Counted from the stretch's first letter, positions 51,085 to 60,599 are shown. The stretch is DNA of 64,000 nucleotides from an uncultured bacterium (GCA_937949615.1 CALEDQ010000008.1:620001-684000), one strand, 5' to 3'. The notes: generated by a model not told the origin, from the sequence alone. A program made the numbers and translations.

Positions 51085-52683
51085 ATGAGTTTTAACCTGC
51101 AGGAACTGCAGCTTTTGCGTGATCTTCAGCTCGAACTCGATGGAGTCATCGAAAAATTACAGACCGCTCATCACGATCTCGAAACCTCGCTCGGAAAAGT
51201 ATTTCTTTTTCTTGCGGGCAAATTGAATGTGGTTTCTCTTTTCGTTGAAACACAGGATGAAAATCTGAATCACCGGGTTTTCTGCTTTGGTGCCTGCGAC
51301 GACAATATCAAAAGACAAGTGCCGCAGCTGCACCAGATCAGCAAAGCAATCAATTTCAATTTTAACGGCATTCTCTGGTATGCTCAGCCGATCGAAATGG
51401 CGGGACAAATTACCGGAGCTATTGCTCTAGCCTTTTATCAGGATAAAGCTCCTGATAAACATATGGGAACAGCTGTTCTCAACTGCGTGAGCGAGCTTCT
51501 CGACAATTTTTTCTTTGGCATACACACCAGCAGTCTGAAGCACAGCCTGATAATGGGTGTGCAGTCGGCACTGAAAAATCATTCTATCGTCGATTCTATC
51601 GATGGCGCCGTCTATGTTCTGAAGAAGGAAGTTCCGTTCAGAAAGCTGATAATTCTTTACTCGGATCATGAACTGACCGGTATCGAAAACATCAACTATC
51701 TGGTCTACGAAGGAGACCAGAGAATTCATGACTCGGTCGACATGAAGCATGCCGGGCTCGACACCTTTATCAAAGAGCATGGCAGTTGCCTGTCTGCAGA
51801 TACAGAAGCCTTAAAAAAGGTGGTCGGTGAAGAAAACCTGACGATAACCTACCTGCTCGACGGTCTGATCGAAGAAAATCTGATCGGCAAGGTAATCTTC
51901 GTGCCTGAACACGGCAACAGTTTTTCAATTTTCTCGCGCGAAATTGTGCAGGTATTCGCAGAAACCCTCAGACAGCGCCTCGTTGACTTCAACCGCGAGC
52001 GCAACATGCTGCGCAAGTTTTTTCCAGACACCGTCATCAGCAGATTGATCGCTGAGCCTGGCTACGAAAAGATCTACCTCACCCCGCGCGAAGAGCAGAT
52101 CGGCATCATTTTTGCCGATATTTCCGGCTTTACCAAGATGAGCGAGCAGATTCTCAAAACCCCTGAGCGCATCACCAATCTCGTAGACAAGTGGTCGAAC
52201 GGCATTATTCATCGTGTTTTTCCGCTTGGTGCATGCCTCGACAAGGTGGTTGGCGACTGTCTGATTCTGCTGTTCGGCCCGCCATTCTACGAAGCCGATG
52301 CGGCAACCATCGTCGACAAGGTGCTCGAATCAGCCAGGATTATCGTCGACTACACCACTGAGTTTCTGCGTCTGCCCGAAAACATCGACATTCAGAAACA
52401 TCCTGACTTTGAAAAATTCGGGGTTGCGATCGGCACCAATTATTGCCCGGCCGTTGTCGGTCTGATCGGGCCAAACGACGACCTCACCGCCTTCAGTTCA
52501 GGCATGAACATCACCGCCCGCCTGCAGGGACTCGCCAAAGCCAACCAGATTCTCGCAACTGAAAAGGTCAGAGAACTGGCCATGGCCGGCGGCAAATGGT
52601 CATTTGCCGGCCCCGAATCGGCACCGGTAAAGAATGTAGAAAAGCCGCTCGTTTACTACCATGTTAAAAAGTCAGAAAAATGA
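51085..52683 (+). CDS. Class III adenylate/guanylate cyclase with N-terminal GAF-like domain
   Basis: This 532-residue cytoplasmic protein has a helical start (about 1-30), a GAF-like sensor region (about 30-310), a linking helix (FRKFFPDTVISRL-type) and a class III cyclase domain (about 340-520). Metal-binding residues lie in IFADISGFTKMSE and the G-D of CLDKVVGDCLI; the transition-state Asn and Arg are in FSSGMNITARLQG. A full catalytic set suggests active cAMP or cGMP synthesis. It follows the M50 gene by 23 bases, with AGAGGTG ahead. Confidence 0.9.
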   Translation: MSFNLQELQLLRDLQLELDGVIEKLQTAHHDLETSLGKVFLFLAGKLNVVSLFVETQDENLNHRVFCFGACDDNIKRQVPQLHQISKAINFNFNGILWYAQPIEMAGQITGAIALAFYQDKAPDKHMGTAVLNCVSELLDNFFFGIHTSSLKHSLIMGVQSALKNHSIVDSIDGAVYVLKKEVPFRKLIILYSDHELTGIENINYLVYEGDQRIHDSVDMKHAGLDTFIKEHGSCLSADTEALKKVVGEENLTITYLLDGLIEENLIGKVIFVPEHGNSFSIFSREIVQVFAETLRQRLVDFNRERNMLRKFFPDTVISRLIAEPGYEKIYLTPREEQIGIIFADISGFTKMSEQILKTPERITNLVDKWSNGIIHRVFPLGACLDKVVGDCLILLFGPPFYEADAATIVDKVLESARIIVDYTTEFLRLPENIDIQKHPDFEKFGVAIGTNYCPAVVGLIGPNDDLTAFSSGMNITARLQGLAKANQILATEKVRELAMAGGKWSFAGPESAPVKNVEKPLVYYHVKKSEK

Positions 52684-53018
52684 CAAAATCTGAAGCAGAC
52701 GGTCACTGGACCGTCTACATACTCGAATGTCGCGATGGCAGCCTTTATACAGGCATAACCAACGACATCGAGAAACGTCTGCAGGCTCATAACGACGGTA
52801 CCGCCGCCCGCTTTACCCGCGGGCGCGGGCCTGTCAGCCTGAGATACACCGAACCGCATCCCGACCGCTCAGCAGCATCAAAACGCGAAGTCGCGATCAA
52901 AAAACTGAGTCGCACCGAGAAGTTGCTGCTGATAAAACATTTCGCCGAAAGTCAGAAACAGGCACCTCCCAAACGCCGCCAGAACAAAGCGCCCAAAATA
53001 ACAGGTGCCACCTCATGA
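52680..53018 (+). CDS. GIY-YIG domain protein (YhbQ/UPF0213 family)
   Basis: The 112-residue protein has the GIY-YIG nuclease core: V-Y-I-L-E-C-R-D-G-S-L-Y-T-G-I-T-N-D-I-E-K-R-L-Q-x-H, then G-T-A-A-R-F-T-R-G-R-G-P and R-E-V-A-I-K-K-L. It matches the single-domain YhbQ family, which is implicated in DNA handling. Start overlaps the cyclase stop (ATGA). Confidence 0.93.
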   Translation: MTKSEADGHWTVYILECRDGSLYTGITNDIEKRLQAHNDGTAARFTRGRGPVSLRYTEPHPDRSAASKREVAIKKLSRTEKLLLIKHFAESQKQAPPKRRQNKAPKITGATS

Positions 53019-53038
53019 ACTTTGAGATGGCACCTGTT
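53001..53038. terminator. Hairpin between converging genes, likely terminator
   Basis: ACAGGTGCCACCTCA (53001-53015) and TGAGATGGCACCTGT (53024-53038) pair with one mismatch. No T-run on the plus side; on the minus side the stem is followed by TATTTT. It contains the stop codon of the GIY-YIG gene. Confidence 0.5.
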
Positions 53039-53068
53039 GTCAGGAAAAAGTAGAACCAGAACAGCTGG

Positions 53069-55669
53069 TCAGGCTTTGAACCTTTCATCGACAACCGGTT
53101 TCAGCTTGCCGGTTCTCGGGTTGCGCTTGATTTCACCCGGTTTAAACCACTCGATTACAATGTTCATCCAGTTATCGTTGAGCGATTCGGCAATCTTGTA
53201 TGAGCCCTTTTTGAGAGCTTCGACTACCTGCCGGTCGGGAAGTTTTTTTTCGGCCTCAAGACGCAGGCAGAGCTGATCGCGACCATTTCCGGTCTGGGCT
53301 GCAATTTGAAAAGACTGACTGACGGGCAGACCCGCCAGACCGGCGGCCACATCGACCGGCATCAGGTTGATACCACCAATGACAAGCAGATCATCACAGC
53401 GGCCAAGCAGTTCGAACGAGCGACCGCTGAAGCCACAAGGGCATTTGCCGGTTTCAACCCAGCGACCGAGATCACCGGTACGGTAGCGCACCACTGGCAT
53501 CAGAACGCGATTGAGATTGGTGGCAATAATTTCGCCGGCAGTATTGCCGGTCACCGGCTTGTGATCGAGCGGGTCGAGAATCTCGGCATGGCAGTATTCT
53601 TCGAGAACATGATGCACTGAGCTTTCGAGATGCATGCATTGCCAGCCTATCGGGCCGGTATCTACACAGGCATAGCCCGCCGATCTGATCGACACGGCGC
53701 CTATCGCTTCACGGAGAAAATCGCAGGTCTGCGGCCGCAGATGCTCGCCACCGTAGAGAATTTTTTCGATTCTGATATTCAGTGAGCGCTTTTTGATTTC
53801 TTCAGCAAGGTTGATGATGATCGACGGCAGGCCCACCACCGCGTTAACCTTGAATATCTGCAGATATTTAAGAATGTTTTCGAGGTCAGAAGCGCCACCA
53901 ACCGGCAGATTGAGGCAGCCAAGGTTTTCAAGGGCCCGACCGGCGACGTTGAAGCTGGTCCAGAGGTTGCCGGCGATAAACAGGTTCGCGACCCGGTCAC
54001 AGGCTTCGAGCCCGGCATTGCGGTAAATATCGGTCAAAATGTCGGTAACATAACGATATTCTTCATTCGAATAAAAGGTGAACTTCGGGCTGCCGGTCGT
54101 GCCACCCGAGGCATAAACATAAGCGTCGGTCATCGGCCCGGTAAGAATATCTTCTGATTCAGGCGGCGAATTGCGATAAAAAGTTTCACGGTCGAGCAGC
54201 GGCAGCTTTTGAAAATTCTCAAAGCCGCAGCCACCAGCCTTATCTATGATGGTGCGATAATAAGGCGAAGAAGTGATCTGACGAAGCAACCATTCAACCC
54301 GACTTTCGGAATTTTCACGATATTCGACGTCAACCCATTCAACCAGCTGGCGCAGCAGAAAACCGCCTTCGTGCGGTGCACCATCGTGCCCCTCACTCAT
54401 ACCGCCAACTTCGGTGATGCGCTTAACACCGGCGCTGAACAGCTCATTCTCAAGCCTTGCTGTCATTTCGGCACTGCAATGAATACCGGCTGTCTGCAGA
54501 TAAGCAGACAAAGGTCTGACCTGCTCAATCAAAGTCTCGACATCGGGCACAATTTTAAAAAACAGGGTGCGGTTCAGACACGAAACCTTGAACGCCGAAT
54601 CGTATTCGAGAACGAGCGTAAAACTGAAATCTTCAGGGCAGATCAGTCGGCCCTCGCCCTTTGCCTGAGCCATTCGTGCCAGCTCGCGCACCTTGCGTAT
54701 TTCAACTTTTTCGTCAAAACTGAGAGCGCCGAGCGGCAGTTCGCCGCGCAGCTGCACCAGCTCATCAAACATGGCTTCAATCAGCAGATGCGCCGTCTTG
54801 ACATCACGGTCGATGACATAAACCACATGTGGTGAAGAACAGGCCTGCTGATCCCAGCGGCAGAGGTCGAGAGCCAGACCGCGCACCATTGCCGGCGACG
54901 GCCCTTTTCTGATACGCATCCCCTCTACCACGGCAAATGAATAGCGCGGGCCGTTCTCGATCAAAGAAGTTGTCGGCCCGAGTCTTGGTTTGAGCGACTG
55001 CAGAGCTTCATGCCCGCCCCAGAAAACTATGGTCAGCGGCGCCTGAAAGAGGGTGTTCTCGATGGCGGCGTCGCCGCCTTTCCAGAGTAGAGCAGCCTGG
55101 TTTGGCCAGATTATGCCTGCCGGATCATGCTCTTTGATGCTCTCGATGAACAGCAGCGGAAAAACCGGGTCGACCCGCGACATCTTAAGGATATTGGCAT
55201 TTTTGGTGATTATGCCCGAAACAAGACTGTCGACCGCACCGACAAAGACGTTGCCGGCAGTCAGGTGCAGAAGCACCCCACGCGGGCGGGCGCACAGACG
55301 ATAGCTGTGATGCGGCCGTTCACTGCCGCCATCAAGAACCTTCAGCTCACCAAGCTCGCCTCTAAGACGCTTTTCAACATTGGCCCGGCGACAGATGGCA
55401 CTGATTACACCAAAACCCTCTTCAATCATTGCCGGGCTGAACAAAGTCAGCTCTGGCAGAAGTTTTGCCGCTTTTTTGCGCAGATGATAGGCCGGATCGG
55501 CCCAGGCATCGGCAACCTGGTCAAGAATATCGACAATACAGGCAATATCAGGCTCAGCCGCCAGAACAGCGTGCTCTGCCGCCGTAATCAGCACTTCGCC
55601 GACTGTTTCTGATGACAACCAGCCGGCATCGACCTCCTGCCCGAAAACCAGACATTTTTGCTTTTTCAT
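53069..55669 (-). CDS. LuxC acyl-CoA reductase fused to a PaaK-like AMP-ligase
   Basis: This 866-residue fusion has two parts. The first (about 1-450) is LuxC, the fatty-acyl reductase: LTAGNVFVGAVDSLV, NANILKMSRVDPVFP, and the nucleophile Cys277 in DQQACSSPH. The second (about 455-866) is an AMP-binding ligase of the PaaK/LuxE kind, with YASGGTTGSPK (521-529), YRTGDLGRW and a GINLMPVD-like C-terminal subdomain. It would activate a carboxylic acid and reduce acyl groups to an aldehyde within one chain. Third gene after GNAT and LuxE; no luciferase (luxAB) is present. Confidence 0.9.
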   Translation of the reverse strand: MKKQKCLVFGQEVDAGWLSSETVGEVLITAAEHAVLAAEPDIACIVDILDQVADAWADPAYHLRKKAAKLLPELTLFSPAMIEEGFGVISAICRRANVEKRLRGELGELKVLDGGSERPHHSYRLCARPRGVLLHLTAGNVFVGAVDSLVSGIITKNANILKMSRVDPVFPLLFIESIKEHDPAGIIWPNQAALLWKGGDAAIENTLFQAPLTIVFWGGHEALQSLKPRLGPTTSLIENGPRYSFAVVEGMRIRKGPSPAMVRGLALDLCRWDQQACSSPHVVYVIDRDVKTAHLLIEAMFDELVQLRGELPLGALSFDEKVEIRKVRELARMAQAKGEGRLICPEDFSFTLVLEYDSAFKVSCLNRTLFFKIVPDVETLIEQVRPLSAYLQTAGIHCSAEMTARLENELFSAGVKRITEVGGMSEGHDGAPHEGGFLLRQLVEWVDVEYRENSESRVEWLLRQITSSPYYRTIIDKAGGCGFENFQKLPLLDRETFYRNSPPESEDILTGPMTDAYVYASGGTTGSPKFTFYSNEEYRYVTDILTDIYRNAGLEACDRVANLFIAGNLWTSFNVAGRALENLGCLNLPVGGASDLENILKYLQIFKVNAVVGLPSIIINLAEEIKKRSLNIRIEKILYGGEHLRPQTCDFLREAIGAVSIRSAGYACVDTGPIGWQCMHLESSVHHVLEEYCHAEILDPLDHKPVTGNTAGEIIATNLNRVLMPVVRYRTGDLGRWVETGKCPCGFSGRSFELLGRCDDLLVIGGINLMPVDVAAGLAGLPVSQSFQIAAQTGNGRDQLCLRLEAEKKLPDRQVVEALKKGSYKIAESLNDNWMNIVIEWFKPGEIKRNPRTGKLKPVVDERFKA

Positions 55670-55681
55670 GGTGTTTACCCG

Positions 55682-56809
55682 TTATTTGAGCAGGTCAAGC
55701 GCGGTAATGGCACAGCCCTTGTGCTTTGCCAGACCGGCACGACCGGTAATTCTGAAAGTTTTTCCTGAACGGCCGCAGGGGCAGTTTCCTTCAATGACAG
55801 CCTTGTCAGTGGTAAGCAGCGCAATCGATGGATAACTCGAAAGATATGGCGTCATCAGATAAAGCAACCCTTCTTCGCCGTCTTTAACCGGCTGCAGCGT
55901 TTCAGGATCAACCGCCAGAGCTTTGGCAAAAACCGGAACATGCAAGCGGCCGGCCTCGCAATCGACATACGGAATTCCGTGTTCGACCATGCCAAAGAGA
56001 TCGCGCAGATTTTCGCGCGGCATGCCCAGCACTCTCTCTATGCGGTCTTTGAAAAAATCTTTGGTGACTTCCTGGTCTTTGTGCATTTTCCAGCCGCCAC
56101 CGGTAATGATATAAGAATCTTTGCCGAGATTGAGCTTCAACCCCTTTTCTTCAAGACGGTTGCAAACCTGCCAGAGATAGGCCGGAAACCCGAGAATCCG
56201 CACCGGCTCAGGCCTTTTGCTGAACTCGATCAGCTTCTTTACGGTAGCATCGAGGTCGAATTCAAAGTCATTGGCGGTCTTGTTCCAGCGAATCGCGTAA
56301 AAAACTGAGCGGCGGCCGGTCAAGCCCGTCAGCATTTTGTCGGAAAATGCTGTTCCGACACTGCCGGCAACTTTAGGATCGTAGGTAAAACAGAGATAAT
56401 TAACCCTGCGCCCCCGGTCGACAAGGCCGAGCGAGGCAAAAATGCTGTCAACAATCTTCCAGATGCGGCGATATGAACGGTTGTCGAGCACGATCGCACT
56501 CCGGCGCCCGCCGGTGCCAGAAGAGGTCAGTTCAATTTTAACCTGCTTTTCGGGCACCGAAATCAGCCTGAATTCTTTAAAAATGGTCACCAGCAGCGGC
56601 GGAATCTGCTCTGGCAGATATTCGCAGCGAAAATCGGCAACGCCGCAGCCGGCAAGAAAAGCCTTGAATTCTGGGCAGCGGGCGGCATGCCAGCGCAAAG
56701 CCTCATTCATGGCCGCATTAAAAAGTTTTTCACTTTTGGGGTTGTGATCAAAGGCATCGGGCAGATCGAACAGCTGCCCGCAGGCGACAAAAGGTTTTGC
56801 TTCAGCCAA
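55682..56809 (-). CDS. LuxE-like acyl-protein synthetase
   Basis: The 375-residue protein of the LuxE family activates fatty acids as acyl-AMP and transfers them to a Cys or to LuxC. The phosphate-binding motif is TSSGTGGRRSAIVLD, followed by Y-L-C-F-T-Y-D-P and I-T-G-G-G-W-K. Its C terminus carries NCPCGRSGKTFRITGRAG. I chose the TTG at 56809 because GAGGAG lies eight bases upstream and it overlaps the GNAT gene by only 8 bases. The ATG at 56857 would add 16 residues and a 56-base overlap. Confidence 0.87.
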   Translation of the reverse strand: MAEAKPFVACGQLFDLPDAFDHNPKSEKLFNAAMNEALRWHAARCPEFKAFLAGCGVADFRCEYLPEQIPPLLVTIFKEFRLISVPEKQVKIELTSSGTGGRRSAIVLDNRSYRRIWKIVDSIFASLGLVDRGRRVNYLCFTYDPKVAGSVGTAFSDKMLTGLTGRRSVFYAIRWNKTANDFEFDLDATVKKLIEFSKRPEPVRILGFPAYLWQVCNRLEEKGLKLNLGKDSYIITGGGWKMHKDQEVTKDFFKDRIERVLGMPRENLRDLFGMVEHGIPYVDCEAGRLHVPVFAKALAVDPETLQPVKDGEEGLLYLMTPYLSSYPSIALLTTDKAVIEGNCPCGRSGKTFRITGRAGLAKHKGCAITALDLLK

Positions 56810-57986
56810 TTCTCCACTCCTCGTCGAAATCTGGCTGGCAGCGAACCAGCAGGTCATACCAGCACTTCATGAACGCATCGAGAAAACGGCGGTTGTTATC
56901 AACCAGGTGCAGATCCATAAAATCAAGGCTTTCGAAGGATCGTGAAAAAACGAGAAAATCTTCGCGCAGCCCATCATCATTGATTTTCATCGCCGGGAAA
57001 TAAGCACAGGGCAGAAATCTGGCATCGAGTGCCATTCGCTGTTTTTGAGGCAGATACGCACTCACCAGCATTTCGATGTAGCGCATACCCGATTTTGACG
57101 CCTCTTCGCAGAACCACATCAGCGTTCGCCTGATATCAGTGCCTGAAAAGCGGTAACCGACGATAACCCCGTTGCCATCGAGCGGGTTGAAGTTTACAAA
57201 AATATCAGCGGTGCCATCTTTGGCGGTAAAAAGCATATTGGGATCGGTGAATGGGAAAAAAACCCGCTTCATCAGGTCTTTATCCTGATAACGGTAGAAC
57301 TTTTCGCCGATTTCTTCGATGTCGCTTTGCACGTCAAAAGCGATAGCCTGCCCCATTTTGCGCGGGTCTTCCTCGTCGATGATTACCGTCTCAGCCTCTT
57401 CGAGATTGAGTTCGCCTCTGATAATATTATAGAAATCAAGCATTTCCGGAATCAGCTGCGGAGTCTTGCGCCGATATTCGAGACATTTGGGGCCAAGATA
57501 GACTTCGAGACCATGTGTTTCAAAAGATTCTACCTTGCGCACGTTCGGAAAAATGCCGGTCGATAGAAAGCCGAGATGCTCGAGAACCACCTGGGGCGCA
57601 AAACTTACGGTGCGGGTTGTGGCATAAATGATGTCACAGACACGTGTTTTTTCAGTGAGCAGCCGCAGGCCATGCCTGACCATCGTGCGCATGACATCCT
57701 GCCCGCGGAATTCATTGAGAACCGCAGCGGCATAAGACTTGCCAAGTTTGTTCACCGGGTCGATCGCGAAAATAACCGAACCAATCAGACGATCCTCGAT
57801 TTTGGCGACTGTCCAGAAATAAGCCGAGTCTTCGACTTTCTTGGCGATAATTGCCGGGTCGGCAACCTCTGGCAGGGTATATTTGCCCTTATACACCTTG
57901 ATATAAAGATCGATAATCGCGGCGATATCGTCTCTTGAAGCAGGCTGAAATACGACTACACGTTTATCGTGCAGAACGAGCTGCAT
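56802..57986 (-). CDS. GNAT-family acetyltransferase domain protein
   Basis: This 394-residue protein has an N-terminal GNAT domain (about 10-160: VFQPASRDDIAAIIDLY, LIGSVIFAID, LNEFRGQDVMRTMVRH near the acyl-CoA loop) and a C-terminal half that looks like a second, degenerate GNAT fold (DIFVNFNPLDGNGVIVGYRF, SGMRYIEMLVSAYLP). First gene of the LuxE/LuxC operon. Its acceptor may be the aldehyde or amine product of this pathway. RBS AGGGG ahead; strong promoter upstream. Confidence 0.8.
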   Translation of the reverse strand: MQLVLHDKRVVVFQPASRDDIAAIIDLYIKVYKGKYTLPEVADPAIIAKKVEDSAYFWTVAKIEDRLIGSVIFAIDPVNKLGKSYAAAVLNEFRGQDVMRTMVRHGLRLLTEKTRVCDIIYATTRTVSFAPQVVLEHLGFLSTGIFPNVRKVESFETHGLEVYLGPKCLEYRRKTPQLIPEMLDFYNIIRGELNLEEAETVIIDEEDPRKMGQAIAFDVQSDIEEIGEKFYRYQDKDLMKRVFFPFTDPNMLFTAKDGTADIFVNFNPLDGNGVIVGYRFSGTDIRRTLMWFCEEASKSGMRYIEMLVSAYLPQKQRMALDARFLPCAYFPAMKINDDGLREDFLVFSRSFESLDFMDLHLVDNNRRFLDAFMKCWYDLLVRCQPDFDEEWRIG

Positions 57987-58035
57987 TCAGAATTCCCCTT
58001 TCAAACGCGATCGCCATTACAATCTATGCACGCTT

Positions 58036-58065
58036 AGTATACCCGCCGGAAGAGAATATAGTCAA
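58036..58065 (-). promoter_or_regulatory. Vegetative promoter of the GNAT/LuxE/LuxC operon
   Basis: On the minus strand TTGACT (58065-58060), 18 bases, TATACT (58041-58036). Start near 58029, leader of about 43 bases to the ATG at 57986 with AGGGG near the start. Confidence 0.7.
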
Positions 58066-58142
58066 TACGCCCCACCGCAATTAACGCCCCCCGCAAAATT
58101 CATCGAAATTCAGCAAAAGGCCATAATTTTTATAAAAAAGTA

Positions 58143-59363
58143 TTATATATGCTGCGCCTTCCATGCGGTTTCGCTGGCCCATTTTTCTGCGGCAAAATAA
58201 ATCAGATCGACCGCCGGGTCTTTAACGTCAGGGTACATTCTGGCATTGGCAAGATTGCCGGCAAGTCGTTCTTTCAGCCGCCCGTAGGCACAGGCGAAAT
58301 CAGGATGGGCCCGCAAAAAATCGCGAAACAACAATGGATAACGCTGATTGGCACGGCCGGCCACCCTGACATGCACGTTGGTCGGGCGGTGCCCCACCGG
58401 CGGTTTGAAAAACCATTTGCGCCACTGTTCCGGGTCGTTACCCTGACCCGGCGGCACGTGGTCGGCAATCGCAATTTCTGAGCGGGTAAAACCCATTGCA
58501 GTCATTGCGGCCAGCAGGTCATCACTCAGTGCCCTGACGGTTATTTGAACGTCGATAATATCTTTGGCAACCAGACCCGGTATCGAGGTCGAGCCAATGT
58601 GGTCGATACGCAGTGCCAATAAGCCAAGCCCACCGGCCAATCGTTCACTTATGGTCGAAAATTCCTCTGGCCATCGTGGATCATAATTTTTTATCAATCT
58701 TCTGACGCCTGGCCACTGACCAGCCTCAATCAGTTCAACACAGGTTTCTACCGTGATCTCAAGACCTCTGATAATCTCAGGCAAAGACAGGCCAACAACG
58801 CTGTTTTCACTGGCCTGTAACCTGACTGAATTCGCCAGCATTTCCGGAGTGGCAGGAACATGCACAAATCCACCCATGATTTGAGGCATTTCGTTGGCAA
58901 TCAGGTGCATCAGCCTGAACATGACGTCATTACAGACATAGGTGCCGGCCGAGTCTGATATCGAAGCCTGAATGCCTGCTTCAGTAATTCTTTCAGTAAT
59001 CTTTCGCATCGGCAGGCCGGTAAAATATGCATTGGGCGCAGAGTAATCAATTACGCGGTCAAGCGGCTGAAAACCTTCATTATCAGCTATCCGCGCGTCA
59101 TTAACATTGATTGCCACCCGTTCAACGCTGAGGCAGTTCCTTTTTGCCGCCAGCCCGGTGCAGATTACAATTTCTGGTCGCAGCTCTCTGATCGCTGCTT
59201 CAACAACCGACCAGGCGCCCTTGAAAGAAACGGGCAGCAGAAGTTTCTGCAGTCTGAAACCGCCGATACGCCCCGGGAGCCCTTCGACTCCCTGCCATGA
59301 AGAATTCACGGCAAAGCCTTCAAAAGGCGCAAACCCTGTTATCAGCACATTTTTTTCTTTCAT
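58143..59363 (-). CDS. Pyrrolidone-carboxylate peptidase fused to a GrpB-family domain
   Basis: This 406-residue fusion begins with a Pcp (pyroglutamyl peptidase I) domain (about 1-215): LITGFAPFEGFAVNSSW, the triad Glu81 (SVERVAINV), Cys144 (SAGTYVCNDV) and His168 (GFVHVPATPE), at the same numbers as classic Pcp. The C-terminal half (about 220-400) is a GrpB/UPF0157 nucleotidyltransferase-like domain: RIDHIGSTSIPGLVAKDIIDVQI contains the motif G-S-T-S-x-x-G, and FKPPVGHRPTNVHVR follows. Pcp removes N-terminal pyroglutamate; GrpB function is not well known. Both halves look intact; the fusion is unusual. Confidence 0.93.
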   Translation of the reverse strand: MKEKNVLITGFAPFEGFAVNSSWQGVEGLPGRIGGFRLQKLLLPVSFKGAWSVVEAAIRELRPEIVICTGLAAKRNCLSVERVAINVNDARIADNEGFQPLDRVIDYSAPNAYFTGLPMRKITERITEAGIQASISDSAGTYVCNDVMFRLMHLIANEMPQIMGGFVHVPATPEMLANSVRLQASENSVVGLSLPEIIRGLEITVETCVELIEAGQWPGVRRLIKNYDPRWPEEFSTISERLAGGLGLLALRIDHIGSTSIPGLVAKDIIDVQITVRALSDDLLAAMTAMGFTRSEIAIADHVPPGQGNDPEQWRKWFFKPPVGHRPTNVHVRVAGRANQRYPLLFRDFLRAHPDFACAYGRLKERLAGNLANARMYPDVKDPAVDLIYFAAEKWASETAWKAQHI

Positions 59364-59383
59364 TGAAGCAGGCTCCCGCGCAA

Positions 59384-59412
59384 TTTATAGCCCCGATCAG
59401 CAGCTGGCTCAA
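59384..59412 (-). promoter_or_regulatory. Vegetative promoter of the Pcp::GrpB gene
   Basis: On the minus strand TTGAGC (59412-59407), 17 bases, TATAAA (59389-59384). Start near 59377, leader of about 14 bases with GGGAG. Confidence 0.6.
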
Positions 59413-59466
59413 TATAACAGACCTCAGCCAACAATTAAAGGCAATCTACCCAACCCGCATTGTTCT

Positions 59467-60330
59467 TCAGGGAGGCAGCAGAAAAGGAGAAAACGGGTCA
59501 TGGTGTCTGCAGTTGGCGGCCACTCTGACCGCGCCTTTGTTGGCATAGCAGTATCGGCAGCCGGCCGCGCAGGTTGAGTAAGCACCAATATCGACACTTG
59601 CGACACAGCCGCAGCCGGGCCTCTGGTTGCGGTCACGCGACAGTTCGAGCTTTCGACCGGCAAGGTCAGATATAATTCGATCATCGATGCAGCGCCCTGG
59701 CTGAATATTGAATCGCCGCAAATCACCCGGCTCACAACAGCTTTCGATCGACAACTCGAATTTTGCCGCTGTTTCTGCGAAGCTGCCGGCTAATTCGGCA
59801 AACATTTCTTCTGATAATGGTATTGCCGCAAGTTCACGCAAACCGGCCGCAACCCCGCGATAGACATCGACAAAACTGATGACCACGCGGCGCGTTTTCC
59901 CTGTCAGAGCCTGGCAATACATGGCAAAGCTGCGTTTATGCCATGCAATGTCATATTTTGGCGTAATCACAATCGGATCGTAGCGCCAAACAACCCGAGC
60001 CGCGCCAACAGCCTGCGCCAGTTCCGAAAAAGTCTTCAGCAGATCGCTTTTCTCCGGCAAACCCGGCTCGACATCCTTGTCATACGGGTTCAACGTAAAC
60101 TGAAAATAGAATTTATAAGCCTGCAACTCGCTGAGGCGCAGAAGCAATGGCGCCGGGTTTTTGCTCCAGAAAACAAAACAATCGACATCTTGCGGCCGCA
60201 GCGACACTTCACGAACCTGCCTCGGATTGAACGGATTAGCAACCCTGACAAATCCTGCCGCCAACCGGTTAAAAAACCAGTCAGAATAATAAGCCGGTAT
60301 ATCCGTCCGGCGACTGGCGCTGATTATCAT
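59467..60330 (-). CDS. DUF1848 protein (radical-SAM-like)
   Basis: The 287-residue protein begins MIISASRRTDIPAYYSDWF, the DUF1848 signature, with F-V-F-W-S-K-N-P and V-V-W-R-Y-D-P-I. The C-terminal CGCVASVDIGAYSTCAAGCR is followed by YCYAN, so a C-x3-C-x2-C-Y iron-sulfur motif is formed. It resembles SPL-type radical SAM proteins; the substrate is unknown. A -10-like TATACT on the minus strand near 60390 has a TTGTCG 19 bases upstream, which is a weak promoter. Confidence 0.88.
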   Translation of the reverse strand: MIISASRRTDIPAYYSDWFFNRLAAGFVRVANPFNPRQVREVSLRPQDVDCFVFWSKNPAPLLLRLSELQAYKFYFQFTLNPYDKDVEPGLPEKSDLLKTFSELAQAVGAARVVWRYDPIVITPKYDIAWHKRSFAMYCQALTGKTRRVVISFVDVYRGVAAGLRELAAIPLSEEMFAELAGSFAETAAKFELSIESCCEPGDLRRFNIQPGRCIDDRIISDLAGRKLELSRDRNQRPGCGCVASVDIGAYSTCAAGCRYCYANKGAVRVAANCRHHDPFSPFLLPP

Positions 60331-60599
60331 CTATAACTGGCCCATAATTCGCAAAAAAATTATCTACCTTAATTTCGGCAATATTAGCGGGTTCAGTATA
60401 ACACTTCGAGAGCTATTCTCGACAATCTGGTTAACACAAAACCGCGCGATCACGCTAAATTCCTACAGCCTTAATCAGAGCATGATTTAAGCCACACCAC
60501 ACTCCGGCCCTTTTCTTTCGTGCTTTGGAAACATTATTGCGCCTGTTACCATTAATTAATGCTGTTTTTTTCGCGCATGAATGGCATTTTAACCTGTGC

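Noticed and set aside
53069..56809. A bioluminescence operon
   Set aside because: LuxC and LuxE are present, but luxA, luxB and luxD are not, and LuxC is fused to another ligase.
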